Origin: Propionibacterium cyclohexanicum
GTDB lineage: Bacteria > Actinomycetota > Actinomycetes > Propionibacteriales > Propionibacteriaceae
Direction of reading: 5' to 3'
NCBI RefSeq assembly: GCF_900111365.1
Contig: NZ_FOGZ01000018.1
Location: 1-64,000 of the forward strand
DNA: 64,000 bases
Notes under the pieces: generated by a model
The model's database searches: none
Told to the model about the DNA's origin: nothing
The model's input: only the letters and a program-made list of their open reading frames with translations
Shown here: positions 24,901 through 32,826 of the stretch, piece after piece
How the letters are laid out: every line of letters begins with the position of its first letter
Numbering within the stretch: position 1 is the first letter of the stretch
Translations under genes and position numbers: made by a program

Positions 24901-25463
24901 ATGTGAGCCTTCGCCTCGGGCCGGGGGAGCGCCTCGCGCTCATCGGCACCTCGGGGGTGGGCAAGACCACCCTCGCCGCCACGATCATGGGGCTCATCGA
25001 CCCCAAGGCGGGCACCGTACGGGCCCCCGGTGCGATCGGCTATCTCGCCCAGGACGCCCACATCTTCGCCACCTCGGTGGCCGAGAACGTGCGGATCGGC
25101 AACAAGGACGCCAGTGACGAGACAGTGCGTGAGGCCCTGGATCTGGCCGGGCTCGGCGCGATGGATCCCCACCGCGAGGTCGGCGAGGAGGGTGCCACGC
25201 TGTCGGGGGGAGAGGCCCGCCGGCTCGCCCTGGCGCGGGTGCTCGTCTCGCAGTCCCCCGAGCAGCTCATCATCCTCGACGAGCCCACCGAGCACCTCGA
25301 CCACGAGACGGCCAAGGCCGTCATGACCGACCTATGGGCCGCCGTCGGCGGCGCATCCGTGCTTGTCATCACCCACGATGCCGAACTCATCGAGGTCTGC
25401 CCCGAAGTCCTCGACCTCGATGAGCACCGGGCGGTGCCCTCCGCTGTGCCGGCTGCGCCCTGA
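21993..25463 (+). CDS. cydDC: Fused CydDC thiol/haem ABC exporter
   Basis: A 1156-residue fusion of two ABC half-transporters needed to assemble cytochrome bd. CydD half: six helices (about 1-300), Walker A GRSGGGKST (about 369-377), signature LSSGERRRVALARAL, Walker B LLVLDEPTAGLD. A hydrophilic linker (about 540-620) follows. CydC half: a second membrane domain, Walker A GTSGVGKTT (about 983-991), signature LSGGEARRLALARVL, Walker B LIILDEPTEHLD. Both catalytic glutamates are present. Start GTG at 21993, with GGGGG upstream. In E. coli these are separate genes. Its stop codon lies in the first unit of a tandem repeat. Confidence 0.93.
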   Translation: MAAPLDPRLIKRATATRGFLVAVALVGVATAFLVLIQARLISDAVAGVFDTHSTAGLLGPALLLLPVFGARAGLNWLNQLLAHRACAAVKSQLRTDIMTARLAHPTDASNPSGTLITLVTQGLDALDGYYSKYLPQLMMAASVPLIIGVAILTQDLESTLIIAVTIPLIPIFMALIGLATQEQVRRRFAVQTKLANHFADLVSGLPTLQVFGRARAQLKGLRSTERAHRTETMKTLRLAFMSSFVLELLSTISVALVAVSMGFRVVNGAFDLRTSLFVLILTPEVYLPIRQVGVHFHDSADGTAAAEKAFEIIEAGEREIVGASTPAPDPGRVPVVFEDLQVRYPGAAAPALTHFSCRVEPGQVVVLRGRSGGGKSTALSVLLGFQAPSAGRVLVGEADLASLDMDSWRARLAWVGQDPGMLNGTIADNLVLGHPGASRAQMRDALDRAGGARLGLDHQVADEAEGLSSGERRRVALARALLRIELGGARLLVLDEPTAGLDQTTEAQAIAAVRATGASALVVSHREAMIEEADAVVDVVAPVAPLDDHPLGTQTPVSPPRDTTRHEPKDLQWRSTSTQFAFGTDEHPHSLVVRAPEPEPGPADISGLALDPSASTARRVSRLVGHLLDAVPKGRWRLVVAIALAFAATASSVGLMSVSGWLLSRAAEHPPVLYLLAASVGVRFFGIGRAVWRYLERLVGHDLALRMEGSLRETVYGKLTGTTLLGRRRGDLLVRATADVDAVMDVVVRVVVPFVSSVFVILATAAMLAIFSPSAAIVVLASSLLAGLVMPWLGARLSQRADEAAVPLRGELAQQVREVARCAPELVAYAGQAGALTALRDTDARLSAAEARGAWTRGIASAGQMLACGLSVVGALLLAGPEVASGALLGRALAVVVLTPLALHESFGDLGQSAQTFTRARVALDRVIALLAEPPVGHGDRVLGPETTGRELQLEHVDAGWPGGPAVVTDVSLRLGPGERLALIGTSGVGKTTLAATIMGLIDPKAGTVRAPGAIGYLAQDAHIFATSVAENVRIGNKDASDETVREALDLAGLGAMDPHREVGEEGATLSGGEARRLALARVLVSQSPEQLIILDEPTEHLDHETAKAVMTDLWAAVGGASVLVITHDAELIEVCPEVLDLDEHRAVPSAVPAAP

Positions 25464-25600
25464 GAGGGGCGCACGTACCCGAGGCCGCCGTCCTGAGAGG
25501 GCGCACACGCACCCAAGGCTGTGCCCTGAGGGGCGCACACGCACCCAAGGCTGCACCCTGAGGGGCGCGCAGGGGGTGCCCTGAGATGGTGCACCCACGG
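25458..25600. repeat. 32-33-bp tandem repeat spanning the cydDC stop codon
   Basis: About four degenerate copies of a unit starting CCTGAGNGGGCGCACACGCACCC and ending AAGGCTG; the last copies are truncated. The TGA in the first copy is the cydDC stop, so each unit repeats the CCTGAG stop context. Confidence 0.88.
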
Positions 25601-25625
25601 GGGTGCCAGCGGGATCGCCCGGCTC

Positions 25626-25631
25626 TAGTCT
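25626..25631 (+). promoter_or_regulatory. Candidate -10 box of leaderless transcript
   Basis: TAGTCT lies 6 nt before the ATG at 25638, and there is no Shine-Dalgarno. Confidence 0.5.
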
Positions 25632-25637
25632 GGGGTC

Positions 25638-25958
25638 ATGCTCGTTGCATTCACGATCAGCCCCATGGGGAACGACAACCCGGACGGTTCCGTCCACGAC
25701 GCGGTGGCCGCCGCGGTCAAGGTGGTCCGCGAGTCGGGCCTGCCCAATGAGACCAACAGCATGTTCACGAACATCGAGGGCAGCTGGGACGAGTGCATGG
25801 CGGTCATCCACGACGCCTGCGCGGCGGTCGCCGCGGTGGCGCCGCGCGTCTCGCTGGTTCTCAAGGCCGACATCCGCCCCGGGCGCAGCGGGGAGATGAA
25901 GGCCAAGCTCGACCGTCTCGAGGTGGCGCTCGACAAGCTCGCGACCCCCGGCGCCTAG
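25638..25958 (+). CDS. MTH1187/YqgV-type thiamine-binding-like protein
   Basis: A 106-residue ferredoxin-fold protein with the family opening MLVAFTISPMG, then SVHDAVAAAVKVVRESGLPNETNSMFTNIEGSWDECMAVIHDAC, and RVSLVLKADIRPGRSGEM. Members bind thiamine or related small molecules as oligomers; their cellular role is poorly defined. It is probably transcribed on its own from a leaderless promoter after the cydDC tail repeats. Nothing in the neighbouring genes is specific to thiamine, although the PFOR two genes downstream uses thiamine pyrophosphate. Confidence 0.82.
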   Translation: MLVAFTISPMGNDNPDGSVHDAVAAAVKVVRESGLPNETNSMFTNIEGSWDECMAVIHDACAAVAAVAPRVSLVLKADIRPGRSGEMKAKLDRLEVALDKLATPGA

Positions 25959-26069
25959 CCTGCCGGCCCCGAGCCGCACGTCGGGCGAAGGCCATGGGTT
26001 GGCGGCCACACGCTGGGCGGCTGTGGCGCGCAGGCACCAGTGTGCGCGCTCACATTGCGGCCCACCCAG

Positions 26070-26089
26070 CTACCAATTGGTAGGACCAA
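26070..26089. promoter_or_regulatory. PdhR/LldR-type GntR operator upstream of the PFOR operon
   Basis: TTGGTAGGACCAA (26077-26089) is a perfect TTGGT-N3-ACCAA, the half-site pattern bound by FadR-subfamily GntR regulators such as PdhR and LldR. It overlaps a second perfect palindrome, CTACCAATTGGTAG (26070-26083). A TAGCAT (26095-26100) just downstream could be the -10 box, so binding would block RNA polymerase. The leader to the first ATG would be about 140 nt. Confidence 0.6.
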
Positions 26090-26245
26090 CCAGCTAGCAT
26101 CGAGGGCGTGACCTCTTGGAGCGAGCCCACCGTCGGGAACCTGCCAAGGAGCCATCGGCCAGTCGAACCGGGCACAGCAGCCAGGTTGACCCACCGGATC
26201 CTTCGACTTGCACAGTGACACAGATGAGGTAGAGGAAAACCTTCG

Positions 26246-27877
26246 ATGACTCCCGAACGCCACGACATCACAGCGCTCCCCGACCTGGCGACAGCAGTCG
26301 GCCGGGTGGGCCCGGTACGTACTCGCATGCCGGTCTACGTCGATCTGCTCCCGCCCTGCAACAACGCATGCCCCGCCGGGGAGAACTGCCAGGAATGGCT
26401 GCGGCTGGTCAAGGTGAACGGCCAGGAGGCCGCCTGGCGCCAGCTCGTGCGCGACAACCCCTTCCCCGCCATCCACGGGCGTGTCTGCTATCACCCCTGT
26501 GAGAGCGCCTGCAACCGCAAGGACCTCGACCAGCCGGTCTCGATCCACTCCGTCGAGCGCTATCTGGGAGATCTGGCGATCGAGCGGGGCTGGCAGTTCG
26601 ACCGCCCGGCGACACAGACCGGACGCCGGGTGCTCGTCATCGGCGCCGGCCCCGCGGGGCTGTCCGCCGCCTATCACCTGGCCAGGCTGGGCCATGAGGT
26701 GGAGATCCACGATGCCGGGCAGCTGGCCGGCGGGATGATGCGCTACGGGATCCCCGAGTACCGGCTGCCCCGCGCAGTCGTCGATGCGGAGATCGCCCGG
26801 ATCGAGGCGCTGGGCGTCAAGATCGTGCTCAACCATCCCGTCAAGGACCTCATGGACGAGCAACGCGAGGGCGAGTTCGACGCCGTCTTCGTCGCAGTGG
26901 GCGCGCATCTGTCGCGTCGCGTCGAGATCCCCAGTTCCGACGCGAGCCATATGGTCGATGCGGTCGATTTCCTGCGCGGCGTGGCCAGCGGCGAGAAGCC
27001 GGTGATCGGGCGCCGGGTCGCCGTCTACGGTGCCGGCAACACTGCGATGGACGCAGCGCGCACAGCGCGGCGGCTGGGTGCCGAGGATGCGGTCATCATC
27101 TACCGTCGCACCGAGGCCCAGATGCCAGCGCACAAGGAGGAACTCGAAGAGGCCGAGCGCGAGGGCGTCCAGGTGCACTGGCTGCGCACCATCAACGAGA
27201 TGCACGGCCCAGACATCGAGGTCGAGATCATGGAGCTCGACGAGGACGGCAAGCCGCATGGCACCGGTCGTTTCGAGAAGCTCGCCGCCGATACCGTCAT
27301 CATGGCCGTCGGCCAGGTCGCCGACACCGGCTTCCTGCACGGGGTGCCCGGCATGCAGTTCGACGACGATGTCGTCAAGGTCGATCCCCAGACCCTCATG
27401 ACCGATGTTCCCGGAGTCTTCGCGGGCGGCGACGCGGTGCCCTCGGAGCGCACCGTCACGGTCGGCGTTGGCCACGGCAAGCGGGCTGCCAAGCAGATCG
27501 ACATCTGGCTCAACCACCAGCGTCCGGTACCGCGCGTCAAGCATCCCGTCGTGCACTTCGACGACCTCCACCTGTGGTACTTCGGCGACCACCCTCGCGA
27601 GGTGGAACCCGAGCTCGACCCCGCCGAGCGAGTCGTCGACTTCGACGAGGTCGTTAAGGGGCTGACCGAGCAGGAAGCCGTCTTCGAGGCCAACCGTTGC
27701 CTGAGCTGCGGCAACTGCTTCGAGTGCGATGGCTGCTTCGGGGCCTGTCCCGAGGACGCCATCGTCAAGCTCGGCAAAGGCCACCGCTACCGCATCGACT
27801 ACGAGAAGTGCACCGGATGCGGCACCTGTTACGAGCAGTGCCCCGCCCATGCCATCGAGATGATTCCGGAGAAGTGA
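26246..27877 (+). CDS. GltD/PreT-like FAD/NAD(P) oxidoreductase with C-terminal 2x[4Fe-4S] ferredoxin domain
   Basis: A 543-residue soluble flavoprotein. An N-terminal cysteine cluster (CNNACPAGENC, then CYHPCESACNR; about 38-92) is that of glutamate synthase beta and dihydropyrimidine dehydrogenase. FAD site VIGAGPAGLSAAYHLA (about 131-146); NAD(P) site VAVYGAGNTAMDAA (about 258); C-terminal ferredoxin motifs CLSCGNCFECDGCFGACP (about 485) and CTGCGTCYEQCP (about 522). It should pass electrons between NAD(P)H and ferredoxin-type carriers. GAGG lies upstream of the ATG. It leads the operon with nifJ and the DHOD-like gene, so it probably links PFOR electrons to NAD(P). Confidence 0.88.
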   Translation: MTPERHDITALPDLATAVGRVGPVRTRMPVYVDLLPPCNNACPAGENCQEWLRLVKVNGQEAAWRQLVRDNPFPAIHGRVCYHPCESACNRKDLDQPVSIHSVERYLGDLAIERGWQFDRPATQTGRRVLVIGAGPAGLSAAYHLARLGHEVEIHDAGQLAGGMMRYGIPEYRLPRAVVDAEIARIEALGVKIVLNHPVKDLMDEQREGEFDAVFVAVGAHLSRRVEIPSSDASHMVDAVDFLRGVASGEKPVIGRRVAVYGAGNTAMDAARTARRLGAEDAVIIYRRTEAQMPAHKEELEEAEREGVQVHWLRTINEMHGPDIEVEIMELDEDGKPHGTGRFEKLAADTVIMAVGQVADTGFLHGVPGMQFDDDVVKVDPQTLMTDVPGVFAGGDAVPSERTVTVGVGHGKRAAKQIDIWLNHQRPVPRVKHPVVHFDDLHLWYFGDHPREVEPELDPAERVVDFDEVVKGLTEQEAVFEANRCLSCGNCFECDGCFGACPEDAIVKLGKGHRYRIDYEKCTGCGTCYEQCPAHAIEMIPEK

Positions 27878-27882
27878 AGACA

Positions 27883-30800
27883 ATGACCACCACTGCAACA
27901 GCTGGGTCCCTTCGCGGATCGCAGACCGGAACTCGCGAGGCCGGGGCCGTCCACGACGATGCCCCCGCGCAGGCCTCTGCTCGCCGGGAGGCCGACCTGG
28001 CCCATCAGATGATCTGCGACGGCAACACCGCCGCCTCCGACGTCGCCTTCCGGATCAACGAGCTGTGCTCGATCTACCCGATCACCCCCAGCTCGCCGAT
28101 GGCCGAACTCGCCGACGAGTGGAGCGCCAAGGCCCGGCCCAATATCTGGGGCCAGGTACCCCATGTGATCGAGATGCAGTCCGAGGCCGGTGCTGCCGGT
28201 GCCCTGCACGGTGCACTGCAGGGCGGCGCGCTGTCCACCACCTTCACTGCCTCGCAGGGCCTGCTCCTCATGATCCCGAATATGTACAAGATCGCCGGCG
28301 AGCTCACGAGCACCGTCATGCACGTCGCGGCACGCTCGCTGGCCACCCAGGGCCTGTCGATCTTCGGCGACCACCAGGACGTGATGGCCTGCCGCCAGAC
28401 CGGGTTCGCGATGCTGTGCTCCACCGGCGTCCAGCAGTGCCATGACAATGCGCTCATCGCCCAGGTGGCCACCCTGCGGGCCCGGGTGCCCTTCATGCAC
28501 TTCTTCGACGGCTTCCGCACGAGCCACGAACTCAACACCTGCATCCAGCTCACCGATGACGAGCTTCGCCAGATGGTTCCCGACGAGCTGGTCCGCGAAC
28601 ACCGCGAGCGGGCACTGAGCCCCGAGCATCCCTTCATCCGCGGCACCGCGCAGAACCCCGACGTCTACTTCCAGGGCCGCGAGGCGGGCAACAAGTACTA
28701 CGAGGCGGTCCCTGCCATCGTGCAGTCCACCATGGACGAGTTCGCCCAGATGACCGGACGTCAGTACCACCTCGTGGACTATCACGGTGCCCCGGACGCC
28801 GAGCGGGTGGTCGTGATCATGGGCTCGGGCGCCGAGACCGCCCAGCAGACGGTCGCGGCGCTCAACGCCGAGGGCCAGAAGGTCGGGCTCGTCGTCGTAC
28901 GCCTCTATCGGCCCTTCCCGGCCGAGCAGCTGCTGGCCGCCATCCCGGCCAGCGTGCGCAAGATCGCGGTCCTGGACCGCACCAAGGAGCCGGGTTCGAA
29001 CGGCGAGCCGCTGTTCCTCGATGTCATGTCCACGCTGTCCGAGGCCTACAGCACCGGGGCCCGCGACACCCTGCCCACCATCATCGGCGGACGGTACGGC
29101 TTGTCGAGCAAGGAGTTCACGCCCGGCATGTGCGTCGCCGTCTATGACGAGCTGACCCGGGAGCGGCCCAAGCGGCGCTTCACCGTGGGCATCAACGACG
29201 ATGTGACGAATCTCTCGCTGAGCTATGACCCGAGCATCGACCTGGAGGACCCCGCCACGCAGCGGGCCGTCTTCTACGGCATCGGCTCCGACGGCACGGT
29301 GGGCGCGAACAAGAACACCATCAAGATCCTCGGTCACGAGCCGGGCATCTTCGCGCAGGGCTACTTCGTCTACGACTCGAAGAAGTCCGGCGGCCTCACC
29401 ACCTCCCACCTGCGCTTCGGGCCCGATCCGATCAAGGCGCCCTATCTGGTGAGCCAGGCCGGCTTCATCGGTGTCCACCACTGGGCCGATCTGGAGCGCA
29501 TCGATGTCTTGGCCTTCGCCCGGCGCGGCACGACGGTGCTCATCAACTCCCCCTATCCCGCCGACGAGGTCTGGGACAGGTTGCCCGCTCCGATGCAGCG
29601 CAAGGTGATCGACCTCGATCTGGCGTTGTATGCCATCGACGCCGGCTCTGTGGCGCGTGAGGTCGGCCTCGGGAACCGGACCAATACCGTCTTGCAGACC
29701 TGCTACTTCACGATCAGCGGCGTGCTGCCCGAGGACCGGGCGATCGACCGGATCAAGGAGTCGATCACGACGACCTATGCCAAGAAGTCCATGGAGATCG
29801 TCCGTAAGAATCATGCGGCCGTCGATGCGGCCCTGGAGCACCTGCACCGCATCGAGGTGCCGGCTGCGGTCACCTCCCAGCGTGGCTACTCCCAGCCTGT
29901 ACCCGAGTGGGCGCCCGACTTCGTCAAGGACGTCACCGCCGCCATGATGACCGAGCAGGGCGAGTCCCTGCCGGTGAGCAAGATCCCCGCCGATGGCTCC
30001 TTCCCCTCGGGCACGACGAAGTTCGAGAAGCGCAATATCTCCGAGATCATCGCGGTCTGGGACGCCGAGGCCTGCATCCAGTGCGGCAACTGCTCGTTCG
30101 TCTGCCCGCATGGCGTGCTGCGCGCCAAGTACTACAAGCCCGAGGCACTCGAGGGAGCCCCGGACAGTTTCGAGTCGGTGCCGCTCAACGCCGCCGGACT
30201 GCCCAACGAGCGCTACACGCTGCAGGTCTTCGCCGAGGACTGCACCGGCTGCGGGCTGTGCGTCGAGGCGTGCCCGGTGCATCCCATCGGTCAGCCGCAA
30301 CGCAAGGCGATCAACCTCGACAGCGTGCTCGACCGCAGCAAGGAGCGCGCCAACGTCGAGTTCTTCACCTCGCTGCCGCATCCGGACCGCACCCGCGTGA
30401 ACTACGGTTCGGTGCGCGGCACGCAGTTCCTCGAACCGCTGTTCGAGTTCAGCGGAGCCTGCCCGGGCTGCGGCGAGACGCCCTATCTCAAGCTGCTCAC
30501 GCAGCTGTTCGGCGAGCGTGCGCAGGTCGCCAATGCCACCGGCTGCTCGTCCATCTACGGCGGCAATCTGCCCACCACTCCCTGGGCGAAGAATGCCGAG
30601 GGACGCGGTCCTGCGTGGAGCAACTCGCTGTTCGAGGACAATGCCGAATTCGGCTTGGGCATGCGCCTGGCTGCCGATCTTCACCTTGCGCTGGCCCGCC
30701 AGCGCCTCACCGAGCTGGAGGAGCTCATCGATCGCCCCCAGCTTGTGGAGGCGCTGCTCAATGCTCCCCAGGCACAGGAATCCGAGCTGCACGCCCAGGC

Positions 30801-31599
30801 AGTGCGCGTCGACGAGCTGCGCGCCCGGATCGCCGAGCTGATTGCGCAGCCCGCGCTGGAGGGCGGGCTGCGGGCGAAACTTGAGGATCTGAGCTCGGTG
30901 GTGGACAACCTGCTGCGCCGCTCGGTGTGGATTGTCGGCGGCGACGGATGGGCCTACGACATCGGCTCGGGTGGCCTGGACCATGTGCTGTCCACCGGGC
31001 GCAATATCAACGTGCTCGTGCTCGACACCGAGGTGTACTCGAACACCGGCGGCCAGAGTTCCAAGGCCACCCCGATGGGTGCAGTCGCGAAGTTCGCCAC
31101 CGCCGGCAAGACCACCGGATCGAAGGACCTGGCCATGCAGGCCGTCTCCTACGGAAACGTCTACGTTGCGCAGGTGGCCTTCGGAGCCGATCCGGAGCAG
31201 ACGCTCAAGGCATTCCGCGAGGCGGAGGCCTACGACGGGCCGAGCATCATCATCGCCTACAGCCACTGCATCAGTCACGGCTACAACCTGCGCAAGGGCC
31301 TGGACCAGCAGTACAAGGCGGTGGCCTCGGGACACTGGCCGCTCATGCGCTACAACCCCGAGGTGCGCAACGCCGGCGGGAACCCCTTCCTGCTCGACTC
31401 GCAGCGTCCCCGGCTCCCGCTGGGCGAATACCGCAAGACAGAGCTCCGCTTCAAGATGCTCGCCGCGAAGGACCCGCAGGAGGCCGAACGTCTCATCCAG
31501 CTGGGCCAGGAGCAGGTGAACCGGCGCTGGGCCGATTACGAGGAGATGGCCTCCAGGCCTGCCGAGATGTTCGCCGCCGACGCCCGCAAGGAGGCCTGA
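27883..31599 (+). CDS. nifJ: Pyruvate:ferredoxin (flavodoxin) oxidoreductase
   Basis: A 1238-residue single-chain PFOR that converts pyruvate and CoA to acetyl-CoA and CO2, reducing ferredoxin or flavodoxin. Domains in order: pyrimidine-binding domain (about 35-270, with YPITPSSPMAE), gamma domain (about 300-410), delta domain with two [4Fe-4S] motifs CIQCGNCSFVCP (about 731) and CTGCGLCVEACP (about 787), then the TPP domain with CPGCGET (about 860), GDGWAYDIG (about 1020) and DTEVYSNTGGQ. The N-terminal 30 residues are a variable leader. The start is 5 bp after the oxidoreductase stop; the DHOD-like gene begins 1 bp after its end. Confidence 0.95.
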   Translation: MTTTATAGSLRGSQTGTREAGAVHDDAPAQASARREADLAHQMICDGNTAASDVAFRINELCSIYPITPSSPMAELADEWSAKARPNIWGQVPHVIEMQSEAGAAGALHGALQGGALSTTFTASQGLLLMIPNMYKIAGELTSTVMHVAARSLATQGLSIFGDHQDVMACRQTGFAMLCSTGVQQCHDNALIAQVATLRARVPFMHFFDGFRTSHELNTCIQLTDDELRQMVPDELVREHRERALSPEHPFIRGTAQNPDVYFQGREAGNKYYEAVPAIVQSTMDEFAQMTGRQYHLVDYHGAPDAERVVVIMGSGAETAQQTVAALNAEGQKVGLVVVRLYRPFPAEQLLAAIPASVRKIAVLDRTKEPGSNGEPLFLDVMSTLSEAYSTGARDTLPTIIGGRYGLSSKEFTPGMCVAVYDELTRERPKRRFTVGINDDVTNLSLSYDPSIDLEDPATQRAVFYGIGSDGTVGANKNTIKILGHEPGIFAQGYFVYDSKKSGGLTTSHLRFGPDPIKAPYLVSQAGFIGVHHWADLERIDVLAFARRGTTVLINSPYPADEVWDRLPAPMQRKVIDLDLALYAIDAGSVAREVGLGNRTNTVLQTCYFTISGVLPEDRAIDRIKESITTTYAKKSMEIVRKNHAAVDAALEHLHRIEVPAAVTSQRGYSQPVPEWAPDFVKDVTAAMMTEQGESLPVSKIPADGSFPSGTTKFEKRNISEIIAVWDAEACIQCGNCSFVCPHGVLRAKYYKPEALEGAPDSFESVPLNAAGLPNERYTLQVFAEDCTGCGLCVEACPVHPIGQPQRKAINLDSVLDRSKERANVEFFTSLPHPDRTRVNYGSVRGTQFLEPLFEFSGACPGCGETPYLKLLTQLFGERAQVANATGCSSIYGGNLPTTPWAKNAEGRGPAWSNSLFEDNAEFGLGMRLAADLHLALARQRLTELEELIDRPQLVEALLNAPQAQESELHAQAVRVDELRARIAELIAQPALEGGLRAKLEDLSSVVDNLLRRSVWIVGGDGWAYDIGSGGLDHVLSTGRNINVLVLDTEVYSNTGGQSSKATPMGAVAKFATAGKTTGSKDLAMQAVSYGNVYVAQVAFGADPEQTLKAFREAEAYDGPSIIIAYSHCISHGYNLRKGLDQQYKAVASGHWPLMRYNPEVRNAGGNPFLLDSQRPRLPLGEYRKTELRFKMLAAKDPQEAERLIQLGQEQVNRRWADYEEMASRPAEMFAADARKEA

Positions 31600-31600
31600 G

Positions 31601-32740
31601 ATGCCCATCATCGACAACGAGGCCCTCATGGCGGCGGCCGCCTCTGCCGCCGCGAAGTCAGTGGCAGGCAACAACGCCACCGACCTGCTCATGGCACCCA
31701 ACCAGGTGAATGCCCAGGTGGACACCTCGGTCGGGGTCGACCTCACCACCAGCTATCTGGGGCTCACCCTGCGTACCCCGCTCGTGGCCTCGGCCGGGCC
31801 ACTGAGCCAGTCCGTCGAATCCGTGAAGCGGCTGGAGGACGCCGGTGTCGGCGCCGTGGTGATGTACTCGCTGTTCGAGGAGCAGGTGCGCTACGACCAG
31901 GAACAGCGGGTCCGTGTCGTCGAGGCACATGCGAACAGCTTCGCCGAAGCGCTGAGCTATTTCCCCACCGAGCCGAGCACGGCCAACAGCGAGACCAGCC
32001 AGTACCTCGATCTCCTGGAGAAGTGCGCGAAGTCCCTGGAGATCCCGCTCATCGCGAGCCTGAACGGTACCCGGCTGGGGAACTGGACCGAGACCGCCCG
32101 AAGCCTGCAGGACGCCGGGGCGTCGGCGATCGAGCTGAACACCTATCTGCTGCCCGGTGATTTCACCCTCAGCGGGGCCCAGATCGAGCAGCGCCATCTC
32201 GATCTGCTGGCTGCCGTGAAGAGTGTCGTGAGCATTCCGGTGTCGATCAAGCTCTCGCCCTATTTCAGCAACTTCGGCGCGTTCGCCACTCGCCTCGACC
32301 TTGCCGGGGCCGACGGCCTCGTGCTGTTCAATCGCTTCCTGCAGCCCGACATCGACATCAACCGGCAGGAGGTGGTCTCGGGCTTCGAGCTGTCGAATCC
32401 CGAGGAGGGACGCCTGCCGCGCACCTGGATCGCTGCGCTGAACGGCCGCGTGAGCGCATCGCTGGCGGCCTCGGGTGGTGTCGAGGGCTACCGAGACGTC
32501 GTGAAGGGCATCCTGGCCGGCGCCGATGTGGTGATGACCACCTCGGCGCTGGTGCGCCACGGCGCGTCCTATGCCGCCGAGCTCATCAAGGGACTGCGCA
32601 GCTATCTCAACCGTGAGCAACTCACCTTGACGGCTGCCCGTGGCATGCTGGCCGTGCCGAAGACGGCATCGGTGACCGACTACGAGCGTTCTGGCTATGT
32701 GTCAGCCCTGGAGAAGGCCAAGCGGCGCTACGGGGTCTGA
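31601..32740 (+). CDS. Dihydroorotate dehydrogenase-like protein
   Basis: A 379-residue FMN-type TIM barrel related to dihydroorotate and dihydropyrimidine dehydrogenases: VDLTTSYLGLTLRTPLVASAGPLS opens the barrel, IPLIASLNG, SAIELNT, VSIKLSP and GADGLVLFNRF follow, and LAASGGVEGYRDVVKGILAGADVVMTTSALV is the phosphate-binding end. The N-[IL]-S-C-P-N catalytic loop of true dihydroorotate dehydrogenases is replaced by NTYLLP, so pyrimidine synthesis is unlikely. It is the last gene of the PFOR operon, and such proteins often accompany PFOR; the function is unknown. It may form a PreT/PreA-like pair with the first gene. Confidence 0.85.
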   Translation: MPIIDNEALMAAAASAAAKSVAGNNATDLLMAPNQVNAQVDTSVGVDLTTSYLGLTLRTPLVASAGPLSQSVESVKRLEDAGVGAVVMYSLFEEQVRYDQEQRVRVVEAHANSFAEALSYFPTEPSTANSETSQYLDLLEKCAKSLEIPLIASLNGTRLGNWTETARSLQDAGASAIELNTYLLPGDFTLSGAQIEQRHLDLLAAVKSVVSIPVSIKLSPYFSNFGAFATRLDLAGADGLVLFNRFLQPDIDINRQEVVSGFELSNPEEGRLPRTWIAALNGRVSASLAASGGVEGYRDVVKGILAGADVVMTTSALVRHGASYAAELIKGLRSYLNREQLTLTAARGMLAVPKTASVTDYERSGYVSALEKAKRRYGV

Positions 32741-32826
32741 CCAGCAGCCAGATCCGGCATGGCGTCCGGCGCTGCTGCTCCGGTGAGCGGCGTCGGGCCG
32801 CGGTATCTCGGGAGAGGCAGGCGATC

